IMG/VR virus record: IMGVR_UViG_3300042905_003734
Location: 1 to 21,009 of that record
DNA length: 21,009 nt
Direction: 5' to 3' (one strand)
Source: a virus
Shown here one piece after another: positions 1 to 7,190 of this stretch. The position numbers and the translations under genes are program-made. The notes beneath the pieces were generated by a model. The model saw only the letters and a program-made list of their open reading frames with translations. It did no database searches and was not told the DNA's origin. Numbering within the stretch: position 1 is the first letter of the stretch; each line of letters starts with the position of its first letter.

Positions 1-24
1 TTCTAATGTAGCGGACTAGACAGC

Positions 25-47
25 AAAAAGCCCCAGTTGCCTGGGGC
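25..47 (-). terminator. Rho-independent terminator after the major tail protein gene
   Basis: On the minus strand a 7-bp GC-rich stem (30-36 with 41-47, 4-nt loop) is followed by five T residues (25-29 on the plus strand read as A). It lies just downstream of the tail protein stop at 70, so it probably ends the head-tail transcript. The first 24 bases hold nothing I can assign. Confidence 0.85.
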
Positions 48-69
48 CGTGTGCTGATTTTGAGTTGGA

Positions 70-840
70 TCAGGACTGGGAGAAGTCGAAGGTGGGGGTG
101 CCAGCCGGGCGGAAGTTGACGGTCACCGATTGGGCGTCGTCGGGGTTGATGTTCAGGCTGGCGGAGGTCAGCACAGCGTCGAAGCTGATCGAGCGGCTGA
201 GGGTCTCGCTCAGGCTGCCGCCGCTGAACACCCGGTCGGTGTACAGCTTGAAGGCGGCGCCGTCTTGCTGGCGCTGCAGCACGTCCTGGATCATGCGGTT
301 GGACAGGGCGACGTCCTCGTTGGTCATGTAGACCGTGGCGGTGCCGGTGCCGTCGCCGAAGCCGCTGATGTAGGTGCGGAAGGGCACGTACTGACCAGGG
401 GTTTGGCCGATGGTGGTGACGTCGATTTCAGCGCGGCTGATCTCGAAGCTCCAGTCGCGGACTTGGCCCACAACGGCAAAGTCGGCGTAGGCGACTTGGA
501 ACTCGTTGGGGGTGACGGCGGTGCCGTCGTCGGTGATGGCGAGGATGGTGCCACCGGCGCTGGTGGAGACAGTCAGTTCACCGGTAGCGGCGGTGTAGCT
601 GAGCACGTAGTAGGTGGTGGCCGAAGAAATAGGAGCAGGCAGGGTGCCGGTGCCGGAGCCGCCGGTTTGGCCGTTCACCACGCTGAACTTGACGGGATCG
701 CCGACTTTGAAGTTCAGGTAGGGCTGCACCGTGATGATGTCGGTGGCGATAGCGACGCCGGACTCACCAAATGTTCCGGTGGTGCCAGCGGGCTTGTAGT
801 AGAGAGCGCCGGACGTGCCGGACAGAACGGTGGTGGCCAT
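70..840 (-). CDS. Major tail (tube) protein
   Basis: A 256-aa protein, last gene of the head-to-tail series and directly after the tail terminator gene, which is where the siphovirus tail tube protein normally sits. The sequence is rich in Thr, Ser, Gly and Val, as expected for a beta-rich tube subunit. The C-terminal half (about 115-256) carries the likely core, with phrases such as VGQVRDWSFEISRAEID and a DVTTIGQ segment typical of tail tube proteins. Residues about 30-110 look like an extra beta-rich insertion (KVGDPVKFSV, ATTYYVLSYT). The ATG at 840 has no obvious Shine-Dalgarno sequence. Function is inferred from position and composition rather than from a catalytic motif. Confidence 0.8.
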   Translation of the reverse strand: MATTVLSGTSGALYYKPAGTTGTFGESGVAIATDIITVQPYLNFKVGDPVKFSVVNGQTGGSGTGTLPAPISSATTYYVLSYTAATGELTVSTSAGGTILAITDDGTAVTPNEFQVAYADFAVVGQVRDWSFEISRAEIDVTTIGQTPGQYVPFRTYISGFGDGTGTATVYMTNEDVALSNRMIQDVLQRQQDGAAFKLYTDRVFSGGSLSETLSRSISFDAVLTSASLNINPDDAQSVTVNFRPAGTPTFDFSQS

Positions 841-901
841 AAGGGCGTACCAAGAGGTGGGGTTTCTGGGCGGGCACTGCCCGGCTTATCACAGGTTAGC
901 G

Positions 902-928
902 CCTGTCCTAAACATTATCTAAGACAGG
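902..928 (-). promoter_or_regulatory. Hairpin spanning the tail-terminator stop codon, upstream of the major tail protein
   Basis: On the minus strand an 11-bp stem (two of the pairs G-T) with a 5-nt loop spans 928-902. It contains the stop codon of the upstream gene (919-921). No T-tract follows, so it is not a normal intrinsic terminator. A second small hairpin (CGGGCA/TGCCCG) follows at about 873-888, before the tail gene ATG. It may protect or process the highly expressed tail mRNA. Confidence 0.5.
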
Positions 929-1350
929 ACAGTTGCAACGAAGGAGGTGTCAATTCGACCCACGAAATGGGGCGCATCTTCTGTGGCGGAGAACGTTGGG
1001 CCATTTATTTCACCGACGCGGAAAAAGACGCCGCTATTTGTTTTGGCCGTATTGTTTAACGTTTCAAGGGCGTTGACTGCTGTGGTCAGCAGGGTTTGGT
1101 TGCGGGCGGGGCCGCGACCTTTTTCCGTAAAAATGCGAATGATTATTGCGCCACGGGCATTATCCACGCTGGAAGTCAGCGTTGGTTCGTTGGTGATGCC
1201 GAAGGTGACGTTGACGCGGATGTATTCAGTCGTTGTGTTGGGTGGGACGGCGGTGATGTTGTCGAAGTAGACAGGGACCGCTGGAACCAAGGCGCCGAAC
1301 GCTGTCAGCAGCGGGTTTTCGACGGTGGCGCGGATGGATTGGTAGTTCAT
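919..1350 (-). CDS. Tail terminator protein (DUF4128-like)
   Basis: A 143-aa protein beginning MNYQSIRATVENPL, with the pattern of the phage family related to DUF4128 and gpU/gp17 tail terminators: an N-terminal helix, a VPVYFDN strand, then NVTFG and RGAIIIRIFTEKG strands and a helix ending in a beta-rich C-terminus. In siphoviruses such proteins cap the tail tube and join it to the neck. The ATG overlaps the stop of the preceding gene as ATGA (1347-1350), indicating translational coupling. It lies directly before the major tail protein, the expected place. The assignment comes from position plus family resemblance. Confidence 0.7.
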   Translation of the reverse strand: MNYQSIRATVENPLLTAFGALVPAVPVYFDNITAVPPNTTTEYIRVNVTFGITNEPTLTSSVDNARGAIIIRIFTEKGRGPARNQTLLTTAVNALETLNNTAKTNSGVFFRVGEINGPTFSATEDAPHFVGRIDTSFVATVLS

Positions 1351-1886
1351 AACTTCACATTACGAAGGGACTGGTCCATGTACAAGCTGATGGTTTTGTC
1401 GATCGCTCCACCACGCAAATAAGTGGTGTACCAATCCAATGGGGCAGTGCGTCTGTTGGGTCCAGTTGGGTTTACAGCAAGATCACCGCGCAGGCCGCTG
1501 ACTCGTTGACCTCTTTCTGCTTTTTTAATAGGTTCGTAGCCCGGATAGCGGTAGTTACTTTCAACCAAGTCGAGGGCTACATCTGCGTGAGGAGCTTTGT
1601 TTGCTATGTAGTATTTAATTTCTGGTTTGAATTTAAATTCATCGACGGTAAGAACTGGGGCTTTAAGTCGTTGAGCTTCGCCAGATGCACCGGTGCCAGT
1701 GGATACTTTGCTGGGGGTAGCTATTTCCCAAGAGTTTGAGAACTGGCCGGACCAAGCTGGTCCTTGTTGTTGTAGTTGGAGGACGATGTTTTCGGCGCTG
1801 CGTGCCACGCCAATAATGAAGGGGGCAAGGAAGCCGGCTTCGATATTTTTTGCCAAACGCATGAAGTCGTTGCGGCGGCGTGCCAT
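1347..1886 (-). CDS. Neck / tail-completion protein (HK97 gp10-like)
   Basis: A 179-aa protein starting MARRRNDFMRLAKNIEAGF. It has a basic N-terminal helix, a GPAWSGQFSNSW segment resembling the 'WTGxFxNSW' region of gp10-like head-tail joining proteins, and a YYIANKAPHADVALD stretch. This fits the family that connects the head-closure protein to the tail. It is less GC-rich in the centre than its neighbours. It overlaps the next gene by ATGA and shares one base with the stop of the upstream gene, so the five genes 2795-919 form a tight translationally coupled block. Start at ATG 1886. Confidence 0.65.
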   Translation of the reverse strand: MARRRNDFMRLAKNIEAGFLAPFIIGVARSAENIVLQLQQQGPAWSGQFSNSWEIATPSKVSTGTGASGEAQRLKAPVLTVDEFKFKPEIKYYIANKAPHADVALDLVESNYRYPGYEPIKKAERGQRVSGLRGDLAVNPTGPNRRTAPLDWYTTYLRGGAIDKTISLYMDQSLRNVKL

Positions 1887-2263
1887 TACTGGGGCCTCGC
1901 TATGACGATGTGGAGCACGGGGGCGTCGCCTCGGTAAGTGTTGACGTTGAGGATTTTGGCTTCGCGGGTTACGCCGGCTTGGGTGTACTGGATGCGGTCG
2001 GCCTCGGTGGGGTAGTACGTTCCAAGCTCGCTGCTGCCGAAAATAAATTTGACGTCGGTGGCTTGGTATAGACCTTCGGATTCGCGGGGTGTGACGCGGG
2101 TGATAACGGCTTTGACTGTGACGTTGGTGTCAGAGCCCGTGACGTTGCCGGTGGTGGGGTCGTAAGTGCGGGGTGTGGTGGTTTTGATGTACGTGATGTT
2201 TTGGCCCCAGTCCGCTAGGACTGAGGTGGGGATTGGGGCAAAAGTGTCGTCGATTAGGCCCAT
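1886..2263 (-). CDS. Head closure protein
   Basis: A 125-aa beta-rich protein (TYIKTTTPRTYDPTTGNVTGS, VTVKAVITRV, REAKILNVNTYRGDAPVLHIVIARPQ). Size, position (second gene after the capsid-side adaptor) and the 'YDPTTGNVT' and C-terminal barrel strands match the SPP1 gp16/HK97-type head-closure group. Such proteins plug the portal and adaptor ring after packaging. It starts at ATG 2263, one base beyond the upstream stop, and its stop overlaps the next ATG by one base. The role is inferred mainly from gene order. Confidence 0.6.
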   Translation of the reverse strand: MGLIDDTFAPIPTSVLADWGQNITYIKTTTPRTYDPTTGNVTGSDTNVTVKAVITRVTPRESEGLYQATDVKFIFGSSELGTYYPTEADRIQYTQAGVTREAKILNVNTYRGDAPVLHIVIARPQ

Positions 2264-2264
2264 G

Positions 2265-2795
2265 TCACCCTCGGAAGAGGCGGACGGCGTAGTTGGCGGC
2301 GCCGCCCATGCAATAGGGGCCTAGGTAGGTCTGGAGCCAGGGGTAGACGTCGAAGACGTTGTTGATGACGCCGCTGGTTTGGCTGGATTTGTTGTATTTG
2401 ACCTTCAGTTCGCCTAGTTCCACTTGGTCGTAGATGCCGGTGGTGCCAGTGCTGCCGGTGATGGCGTCGGTGTCGTTGGCGAAGGCGCGTGCCAGCTCGT
2501 AGGTGGCGGTTTTGATGCCGTCGGGGATCAAAGTGCAGGCGAGGTCAACGCCGTCCACCGTGTAGTTATCACGGGGCCATTTCAGAGCTTGGGTGTCGGT
2601 GCAGCGGTCGCCGTAGAAGCTCAGCGCGTCGATCCAGCGGGTGGCGGAGATTAGGGCGCGGTTTTTTTGGTCGGTCGTCTTGGTGGTCCAGGTGCTGGAA
2701 TCAGGCACCGTTTCAAAGTAGGTGTCCGCAGCCGCCAGCGTCACATAGCTGTTGGCCGAAGCTCCACCCACTGTGGCGTCAATGGCGGCGGGCAC
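2265..2795 (-). CDS. Head-tail adaptor (DnaT-like/gp6-like connector)
   Basis: A 176-aa protein with the sequence pattern SANSYVTLAAADTYFET near the N-terminus, TTDQKNRALISATRWIDAL after it, and WPRDNYTVDG in the middle. This pattern is shared by the phage proteins often labelled 'putative DnaT-like ssDNA binding protein', which occupy the head-tail adaptor slot next to the portal ring; the adaptor role is the more plausible one here. The chosen start is GTG (2793-2795) because no ATG lies in frame near the conserved N-terminus. It lies 3 bases after the stop of the 64-aa gene. Confidence 0.65.
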   Translation of the reverse strand: MPAAIDATVGGASANSYVTLAAADTYFETVPDSSTWTTKTTDQKNRALISATRWIDALSFYGDRCTDTQALKWPRDNYTVDGVDLACTLIPDGIKTATYELARAFANDTDAITGSTGTTGIYDQVELGELKVKYNKSSQTSGVINNVFDVYPWLQTYLGPYCMGGAANYAVRLFRG

Positions 2796-2798
2796 GGC

Positions 2799-2993
2799 TT
2801 AATACAGTCTTTTCTTGAGTTTAGCTCCAGAAGTAGATCTTCTTGTTTTAGGGGGTGGACTCAAGATGACGGCGTGGTAAACCTTGCCGCCGGTCATTTC
2901 AATATCAGCTTGGATTTCGGCGTGTTGGTCGTAGGGGACGTCAATAAAGCTGCGGAGGTTATCCTGTAGTACGAAAAGCCGGACTGTACTCAT
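2799..2993 (-). CDS. Small protein between capsid and adaptor genes
   Basis: A 64-aa protein beginning MSTVRLFVLQDNLRSFIDV and ending in a strongly basic tail (PPPKTRRSTSGAKLKKRLY). The reading frame is open further upstream to 3194, but that extension is Ser- and Thr-rich and antisense to a convincing plus-strand gene, so I take ATG 2993. That ATG shares its AT with the ATG of the divergent gene (CATG, 2991-2994). It is the first gene of the downstream head-tail block and must be expressed across or from within the plus-strand gene. I recognise no family. The basic tail could contact DNA or an acidic partner, but that is a guess. Confidence 0.55.
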   Translation of the reverse strand: MSTVRLFVLQDNLRSFIDVPYDQHAEIQADIEMTGGKVYHAVILSPPPKTRRSTSGAKLKKRLY

Positions 2994-3276
2994 GCCTGCT
3001 CGCAAACTTGTGGACGCTGATGCCAGCGTAGAAACAAAGGTGGCTTCTGTTCCATCGGCGGCCCCCGGAAAGACCGTGCGGTCGCTGGAAGTGGTGGCTA
3101 ACGCTATTCGGGAACGGTTCTCCAGTGGGGAATCTGCTGAGACGATCCTGCAGGATCTGCAGGTCAGTGAGCACGTATTTAGAGAACTGCTCACCCAGTC
3201 GTACCAGCTGGTGGGGCGGGCTCCAGTGATTTTTGAGTATCAGGAGAAAATGCGGATTGGGGAAATTGAAGGCTGA
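2992..3276 (+). CDS. Small helix-turn-helix-like protein set into the head module
   Basis: A 94-aa plus-strand gene inside an otherwise minus-strand morphogenesis operon. After a flexible N-terminus (1-28), residues about 29-70 (SLEVVANAIRERFSSGES, then AETILQDLQVSEHVFRELL) have the spacing of a helix-turn-helix such as those in transposase-like or terminase-small-like HTH domains. It ends 18 bases before a strong bidirectional terminator. Its ATG overlaps the ATG of the divergent gene, and no clear Shine-Dalgarno sequence is visible, so GTG 3010 is a possible alternative start. Placement resembles a moron gene. A regulatory role is only inferred. Confidence 0.6.
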   Translation: MPARKLVDADASVETKVASVPSAAPGKTVRSLEVVANAIRERFSSGESAETILQDLQVSEHVFRELLTQSYQLVGRAPVIFEYQEKMRIGEIEG

Positions 3277-3293
3277 GTAGTTTTTGGTAAAAG

Positions 3294-3325
3294 AAAAGGC
3301 CCCCGGTTTGGGGGCCTTTGTTTTG
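3294..3325. terminator. Bidirectional terminator between the capsid gene and the plus-strand insert
   Basis: A 9 to 10-bp stem rich in G and C (3295-3304 with 3310-3319, 5-nt loop) has T-rich flanks in both directions (TTTGTTTT rightward; TTTTCTTTTACC leftward). It can end both the plus-strand gene stopping at 3276 and the minus-strand capsid gene stopping at 3340. This implies that the head-tail genes beyond it need read-through or their own promoter. Confidence 0.85.
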
Positions 3326-3339
3326 GCGCGTACTGAGGA

Positions 3340-4446
3340 TCAGTATGCGCTGGTGTCGAACGGGGTGTTGACCAGCAGGCGAGCGATGGGCACTTGCTTG
3401 GTGGTGCTGTACACCAGGCTCCAGGAGGCGGTGTCGGCCAGGTTGCCGGTGGTGGCAGCGTTGGTCGGGTTGTCGCCGGCCACGTTCCACTTGGTACCAG
3501 TGATGTGGTAACCGTAGTGGTAGTCAACGGCCAGGATGTCCTGCATGGACAGGATGTTGCGGTCTGCACCGAGGCGCAGGTCCTGCTGGATGCCCTCGGA
3601 AACCACACCCGACTTGAAGAGGTACACGGGGTACTTCTTGGCGTGGGTGGAGGTGCCGCCGGTCAGGGCAGTCAGTTGGTCGTCGATGACGACGCGGAGG
3701 CCAGCGAACGTAGCCACTTCAGCAGCGGTAACGCCCACGCCGCCGCCACCCCAGGTGATGGCGCCGCCGGTGGACAGGGCCGAGGTGCTGAAGGTCAGCA
3801 TCCCAATTTGCTGCAGGTAATAAGCCACGTTGGAGTGCATGGCGATCGAGTCCAGCTCGTCACCGCGCTCACCCAGCAGAGCCTTGGTGCCAACCACGTT
3901 GGCCACGTTCAGGAAGTTGGCCTCGGTCATGGAACCGGGGACACCAGCGAACGATTTGTTGCTCTGGTTGGGGCCGAGCACGCCAGCGCCGGAGATGCCG
4001 CCGAACAGACCCAGCAGTTGGGATGCCAAGGTGGCGGTCTTCAGCTTGTTGATGGCTGCAGACAGTTGGTTGCGGACGTGGGCCAAGGGGTCGGCGCCGG
4101 AGCCGAGTTTGCTGAGGTCGTCGGCCGCATAAGCGAAACCACGGTGCAGAATCGTCATGATCTGCTCGTCGGCAGTGACGTTCTGGGCGGTCAGATAACC
4201 CAGGCCACCGTTCCAGCTGGAGGTGGATAGGATTTGGGTTTCGGTCGGGGCGATGGGATCGAAGAAGGGCACGCGCACGCGGGTGCCGCCAGCGCGGGCG
4301 TCGAGGGCAGCGTTGCGCTGCACAATGCCGCTCTGGATCCACTTCGATTGCTCGAAGATGCCTTCAGCGGTGTACTGAAGAAACTCAGGACGGGTAACAA
4401 GGTTCGAGAGAAAAGTTCCCCCGAAGTTGCTGTTAGAAGCAGACAT
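3340..4446 (-). CDS. Major capsid protein
   Basis: A 368-aa protein immediately after the scaffold gene. It has features of the HK97-fold capsid group found in cyanophages and related phages: N-terminal FLQYTAEGIFEQSKWIQSGIV, a beta-hinge region ARAGGTRVRVPFFDP, a spine-like helix DDLSKLGSGADPLAHVRNQLSAAI, and the P-domain phrases DELDSIAMHSNVAYYL and GLRVVIDDQL. The C-terminal strand region YHYGYHITGTKWNV is also typical. A GGAG Shine-Dalgarno sequence sits 8 bases before ATG 4446. A hairpin lies in its leader and a strong terminator follows, as expected for an abundant product. I see no fused protease, so maturation, if any, depends on another protein. Confidence 0.88.
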   Translation of the reverse strand: MSASNSNFGGTFLSNLVTRPEFLQYTAEGIFEQSKWIQSGIVQRNAALDARAGGTRVRVPFFDPIAPTETQILSTSSWNGGLGYLTAQNVTADEQIMTILHRGFAYAADDLSKLGSGADPLAHVRNQLSAAINKLKTATLASQLLGLFGGISGAGVLGPNQSNKSFAGVPGSMTEANFLNVANVVGTKALLGERGDELDSIAMHSNVAYYLQQIGMLTFSTSALSTGGAITWGGGGVGVTAAEVATFAGLRVVIDDQLTALTGGTSTHAKKYPVYLFKSGVVSEGIQQDLRLGADRNILSMQDILAVDYHYGYHITGTKWNVAGDNPTNAATTGNLADTASWSLVYSTTKQVPIARLLVNTPFDTSAY

Positions 4447-4480
4447 GGGTTAGCTCCAGTGGAGTCAGGGTTGGGGAGGT

Positions 4481-4493
4481 GCCCCACAGGGGC
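4481..4493 (-). promoter_or_regulatory. Small hairpin at the scaffold stop, in the capsid mRNA leader
   Basis: On the minus strand, GCCCC and GGGGC pair with a 3-nt loop. The stem begins at the last base of the scaffold stop codon (4493-4495). No T-tract follows. It mirrors the hairpin over the tail-terminator stop at 902-928. Confidence 0.4.
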
Positions 4494-5200
4494 TAGAAAC
4501 CGGCTTCTGTTTTCAACAGCCTGGCTTTGTCGGGGTCGCTGGCGAGCATCATCATTTGCTGAGTGACGTTCCAGGCGTCCTTGGACCAGGGGTTGGATTG
4601 GCCGGGGAGGGCGGTGGCGCGGGCACTACCCGTGACACCCATACCGGCGCGGTTCGTAGCCGCAAAGTGGTGCTCGTAACCGCTGCCGGGGTTTTTTAAG
4701 TTGGCGATATACTCGCCAATCGGAACTTCCACGCCGCCGACATAAGCCACAGGCTGTCCTTCTTTGGCGCGTAAGTTCTCCTGCACCAAACGATACAGCT
4801 GATCGGGTGCAAGCGCACCAGCAGAAGAGAGTTGGGCGATGGCGCCGGCGCGGAGTTGCTCTTTTGAGTAACCCTGGCGGATTTGCTCGACTTCCGCTTC
4901 TTTTGCCGCCATTTGTTGCTTGAGGTCAGCAACAGTTTGTTGGGCCTCTTCCCAGAGGGTTTTGAACTCGCCAGATTCGGCCAATTTGGCGGTTTTGGCG
5001 GATTCTTGCGCTTGGCGCAATTCTTCCAGCTGGGATTGGAGGGATTCGCGGTTTTCGCGGTCCTTGCGGCGTTCGGCGATCAACTCTTGGTTTTTCGCAC
5101 GAAGCGCTTCGAGTTGGGCGGCCAGATCGGAGCTTTCAGCCACAGGCTGAGGGGCAACAGGCTCCACGGGAGTGACTGCTGCTTGCTGTTCTTCGGGCAC
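4493..5200 (-). CDS. Capsid scaffolding protein
   Basis: A 235-aa protein lying between portal and major capsid genes. Residues 1-25 are acidic and Pro-rich; about 26-110 form a long charged coiled coil (LAAQLEALRAKNQELIAERR, LQSQLEELRQAQESAK). A less charged C-terminal third follows, with YVGGVEVPIGEYIANLKNP and NPWSKDAWNVTQQ. This layout of coiled coil plus capsid-binding C-terminus is that of phage scaffolds. The start is GTG 5200, since no in-frame ATG precedes the acidic N-terminus. It probably guides capsid assembly and is then lost from the shell. No Ser-protease motif is visible. Confidence 0.8.
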   Translation of the reverse strand: MPEEQQAAVTPVEPVAPQPVAESSDLAAQLEALRAKNQELIAERRKDRENRESLQSQLEELRQAQESAKTAKLAESGEFKTLWEEAQQTVADLKQQMAAKEAEVEQIRQGYSKEQLRAGAIAQLSSAGALAPDQLYRLVQENLRAKEGQPVAYVGGVEVPIGEYIANLKNPGSGYEHHFAATNRAGMGVTGSARATALPGQSNPWSKDAWNVTQQMMMLASDPDKARLLKTEAGF

Positions 5201-5235
5201 GGTTGTGTATTACTTGGACGGTTCTAGATTAGCAG

Positions 5236-6675
5236 TTAAGAATTGAGTTCCTCTTCGCGCTCTTCCATGTCCTCGTCGCCGGTGTTCTCGGCGGCTTCGG
5301 GCAGGGCGAGGGCGTTCTCGGTGGAGACTTCCAGCTCGTCCTCAATGTTGATGTTGTCGGGCAGGACTTCGCCGCGGCGCAGGACTTCCAGCAGCATGGC
5401 GTCGCTGATCTTGCCTGCTTGGTTGAGTTGGGTCAGGACGGCGACGTCTTGGCCGATCAGACGGTAGTAGTCGAAGTCGCGGTCGATTGTGATTTCGGGG
5501 GCTTCGATGCCGACGTACTGGGCGGCAAACTCAAAGGCTTGGTTGAGGGCGCTCTCCAGCTCTTGACTGATGATCGACAGCACGCTGTTGGATTGGGCTT
5601 GGTCGATGCGCTTGGCCTCGGCAGACTCGGCGACAAACTTTTGGCCGAAGAGTTTGGTCACGCCCAGCGTGGACATTTGAGATGCCAACGACTCCAGCTC
5701 GGCCATTTGGGCGTCAAAGCTGGTGGCGTCGGCCTGGACGTAGTACGCCTTGTTGCCCGGTTGCATGGCGATGGCGTAGTTGACGCCCATCGTTGCCGAG
5801 CCGGTGGTGTCATCCCAGCCCTCTAGGACGAGGGTGGGCATTGCGGCGATGTGGAGGGCGTGGATTAGGTCGGCTTGGCGTTGGTAGTGGGTGATGTTGA
5901 GGTTGGCGATGTCCAGCAGTGGGGGCTGGGAGATCAGCAGGCCGCGGCGGTTGCTGTAGATCGGGACCAGGGGGATTTCGTCGAGGCTGTAGCCGCCGGT
6001 GGAAGTGAACTCCACGATCTCTTGGCCCAGTGTGTAGAGGTCGTAGCGGCCGGGGTAGATGACGCGCATTTCCTCGACCTGTTCTTCGCCGAACTCGTTG
6101 AGGGGGCGGACGTCGTAGTCGTGGATGCGGACCTGCAGCAGGCGGTTGGTGCCGGGTTCCTTGCGCCAGCCCCAGATCTGGGGGGCATCGACGTGGACGA
6201 AGTAGGGGCGGCGGCCCATCGCACGCTCTTCCGCCAGATTCATCGCTCCAGCGGCGGCTGGGTAGTCAACGAGGATGGCGCTATGGCCGTAGGTCAGGCT
6301 GCTGACCAAGGCGCGGCGGGCGTATTCGTTGATGTTGGAGCCCAGGCCGTCGATGTTTTGGATCAGGTCCAGCCAGTAGGGGTCGCCTTCGACGTGGATG
6401 GGCTTGCGGAGGATGGCGCCAGCGGCGGTTTCGATGAGGCGGCTGGTGTAGGGGCTCAGGACGCTGCGGTCAACGCGGGTTTGGTAGGCGTCGTCGTCTT
6501 CGCGGGGTTCTTGCGGGAGATAAGTTTCACTCATGTCCCGCAGGTAGTTGGTGCCGTTGGTGACGGCGGCCATCACGCTCCAGTCCGGCATCATGGCGAT
6601 GACGTCCAGGCTGCGGACAAACGGGGATTCGCTGACTACAGCACCAGTTGGTGGGATATTGGCGCTGTAGACCAC
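5236..6675 (-). CDS. Portal protein (DUF4055-like)
   Basis: A 479-aa protein of portal size, following the terminase and before the scaffold. The N-terminus (DVIAMMPDWSVMAAVTNGT), the YTSRLIETAAGAILRKP segment at about 85-105, ARRALVSSLTYGHSAILVDYP at about 120-140 and a long helical C-terminal half (SQELESALNQAFEFAAQYVG) match the DUF4055 family, which occupies the portal position in many phages. A very acidic tail (EDMEEREEEL) ends it. The start is GTG 6675, supported by an AGGAG sequence (minus strand, 6687-6683) seven bases upstream. The dodecameric ring through which DNA enters the head is the expected product. Confidence 0.85.
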   Translation of the reverse strand: MVYSANIPPTGAVVSESPFVRSLDVIAMMPDWSVMAAVTNGTNYLRDMSETYLPQEPREDDDAYQTRVDRSVLSPYTSRLIETAAGAILRKPIHVEGDPYWLDLIQNIDGLGSNINEYARRALVSSLTYGHSAILVDYPAAAGAMNLAEERAMGRRPYFVHVDAPQIWGWRKEPGTNRLLQVRIHDYDVRPLNEFGEEQVEEMRVIYPGRYDLYTLGQEIVEFTSTGGYSLDEIPLVPIYSNRRGLLISQPPLLDIANLNITHYQRQADLIHALHIAAMPTLVLEGWDDTTGSATMGVNYAIAMQPGNKAYYVQADATSFDAQMAELESLASQMSTLGVTKLFGQKFVAESAEAKRIDQAQSNSVLSIISQELESALNQAFEFAAQYVGIEAPEITIDRDFDYYRLIGQDVAVLTQLNQAGKISDAMLLEVLRRGEVLPDNINIEDELEVSTENALALPEAAENTGDEDMEEREEELNS

Positions 6676-6719
6676 GGCTTGACTCCTACTTTGTACCTAT
6701 TTTGGCACTAGAGATCTAG

Positions 6720-6917
6720 GTGTGTCTCGTGCGTGAGTGGAACACGCCCGTGCGGGAGCCGTGGAACGCGCTCATTCACCAGTGTTTGAGGGGCGTTGAT
6801 AATCACATGCACCAGTACATGGAGACTGGGAATGTTTGGCATTTAGAGAAGGCAGATACGTTGAGAAAATATGTGTTGGAGTTGAAGATGTGGATTCATA
6901 AAGTTGAGGGGAGATAG
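6720..6917 (+). CDS. Small Trp-rich hypothetical protein, plus strand
   Basis: A 65-aa protein (ending LKMWIHKVEGR) with WNTPVREPWNALIHQCL, VDNHMHQYMETGNVWHLEKAD and LRKYVLELKMW. Amphipathic helices and scattered His and Trp residues make it look real, not a shadow. The start is GTG 6720 or, perhaps better, GTG 6729, which has AGG 8 bases upstream. It diverges from the portal gene and converges on the 90-aa gene. The two stop codons abut with no base between (TAG 6915-6917; minus-strand stop 6918-6920). It is a second plus-strand insert in the minus-strand module. No family recognised. Confidence 0.6.
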   Translation: MCLVREWNTPVREPWNALIHQCLRGVDNHMHQYMETGNVWHLEKADTLRKYVLELKMWIHKVEGR

Positions 6918-7190
6918 TCACCATTTCACCTTATTTGCCCAGTAGGCGGCACTCATTTTGCCCTTGGAGATATTTTGGGCGTGACGCGCCTTGAACGATG
7001 CCCTTCTGGCCTTGTCTGCTGCTGACTCTCCTTTTTGTGCTGGTGAGCCAGATACGCCCTGTTGGCCGAAACGGATGAGTTTTACCGTGTCGCCTTCCTT
7101 GGCGAGGACGACGTGGGATTTTTTGGGGTGGTTGGGGGTGCGCTTGGGCTTGTTGTAGCCCTCGAATTTTTCGCCGCGATACTCAATCAT
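6918..7190 (-). CDS. Conserved phage protein of unknown function (YRGEKF type)
   Basis: A 90-aa basic protein starting MIEYRGEKFEGYNKPKRTP, with SHVVLAKEGDTVKLIRFGQQ in the middle and SFKARHAQNISKGKMSAAYWA near the end. I recognise this as a small conserved protein frequent in cyanophages and other aquatic phages near structural or terminase genes (possibly the family catalogued as DUF5872; not certain). Its biochemical role is unknown to me. ATG 7190 overlaps the end of the upstream gene by 8 bases. A longer open frame upstream to 7337 is antisense-like in composition and rejected. Its position between the structural protein and the portal suggests a head or packaging link. Confidence 0.75.
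   Translation of the reverse strand: MIEYRGEKFEGYNKPKRTPNHPKKSHVVLAKEGDTVKLIRFGQQGVSGSPAQKGESAADKARRASFKARHAQNISKGKMSAAYWANKVKW

Noticed and set aside
130-1059. Long plus-strand open frame antisense to the tail genes
   Set aside because: It is Gly-, Val- and Ala-rich with no family character and is the complement of the convincing major tail protein; GC-rich codon use opens the opposite strand.
3394-4230. Plus-strand open frame antisense to the major capsid gene
   Set aside because: It is low-complexity Gly/Val/Gln composition and the mirror of a well-supported capsid gene.
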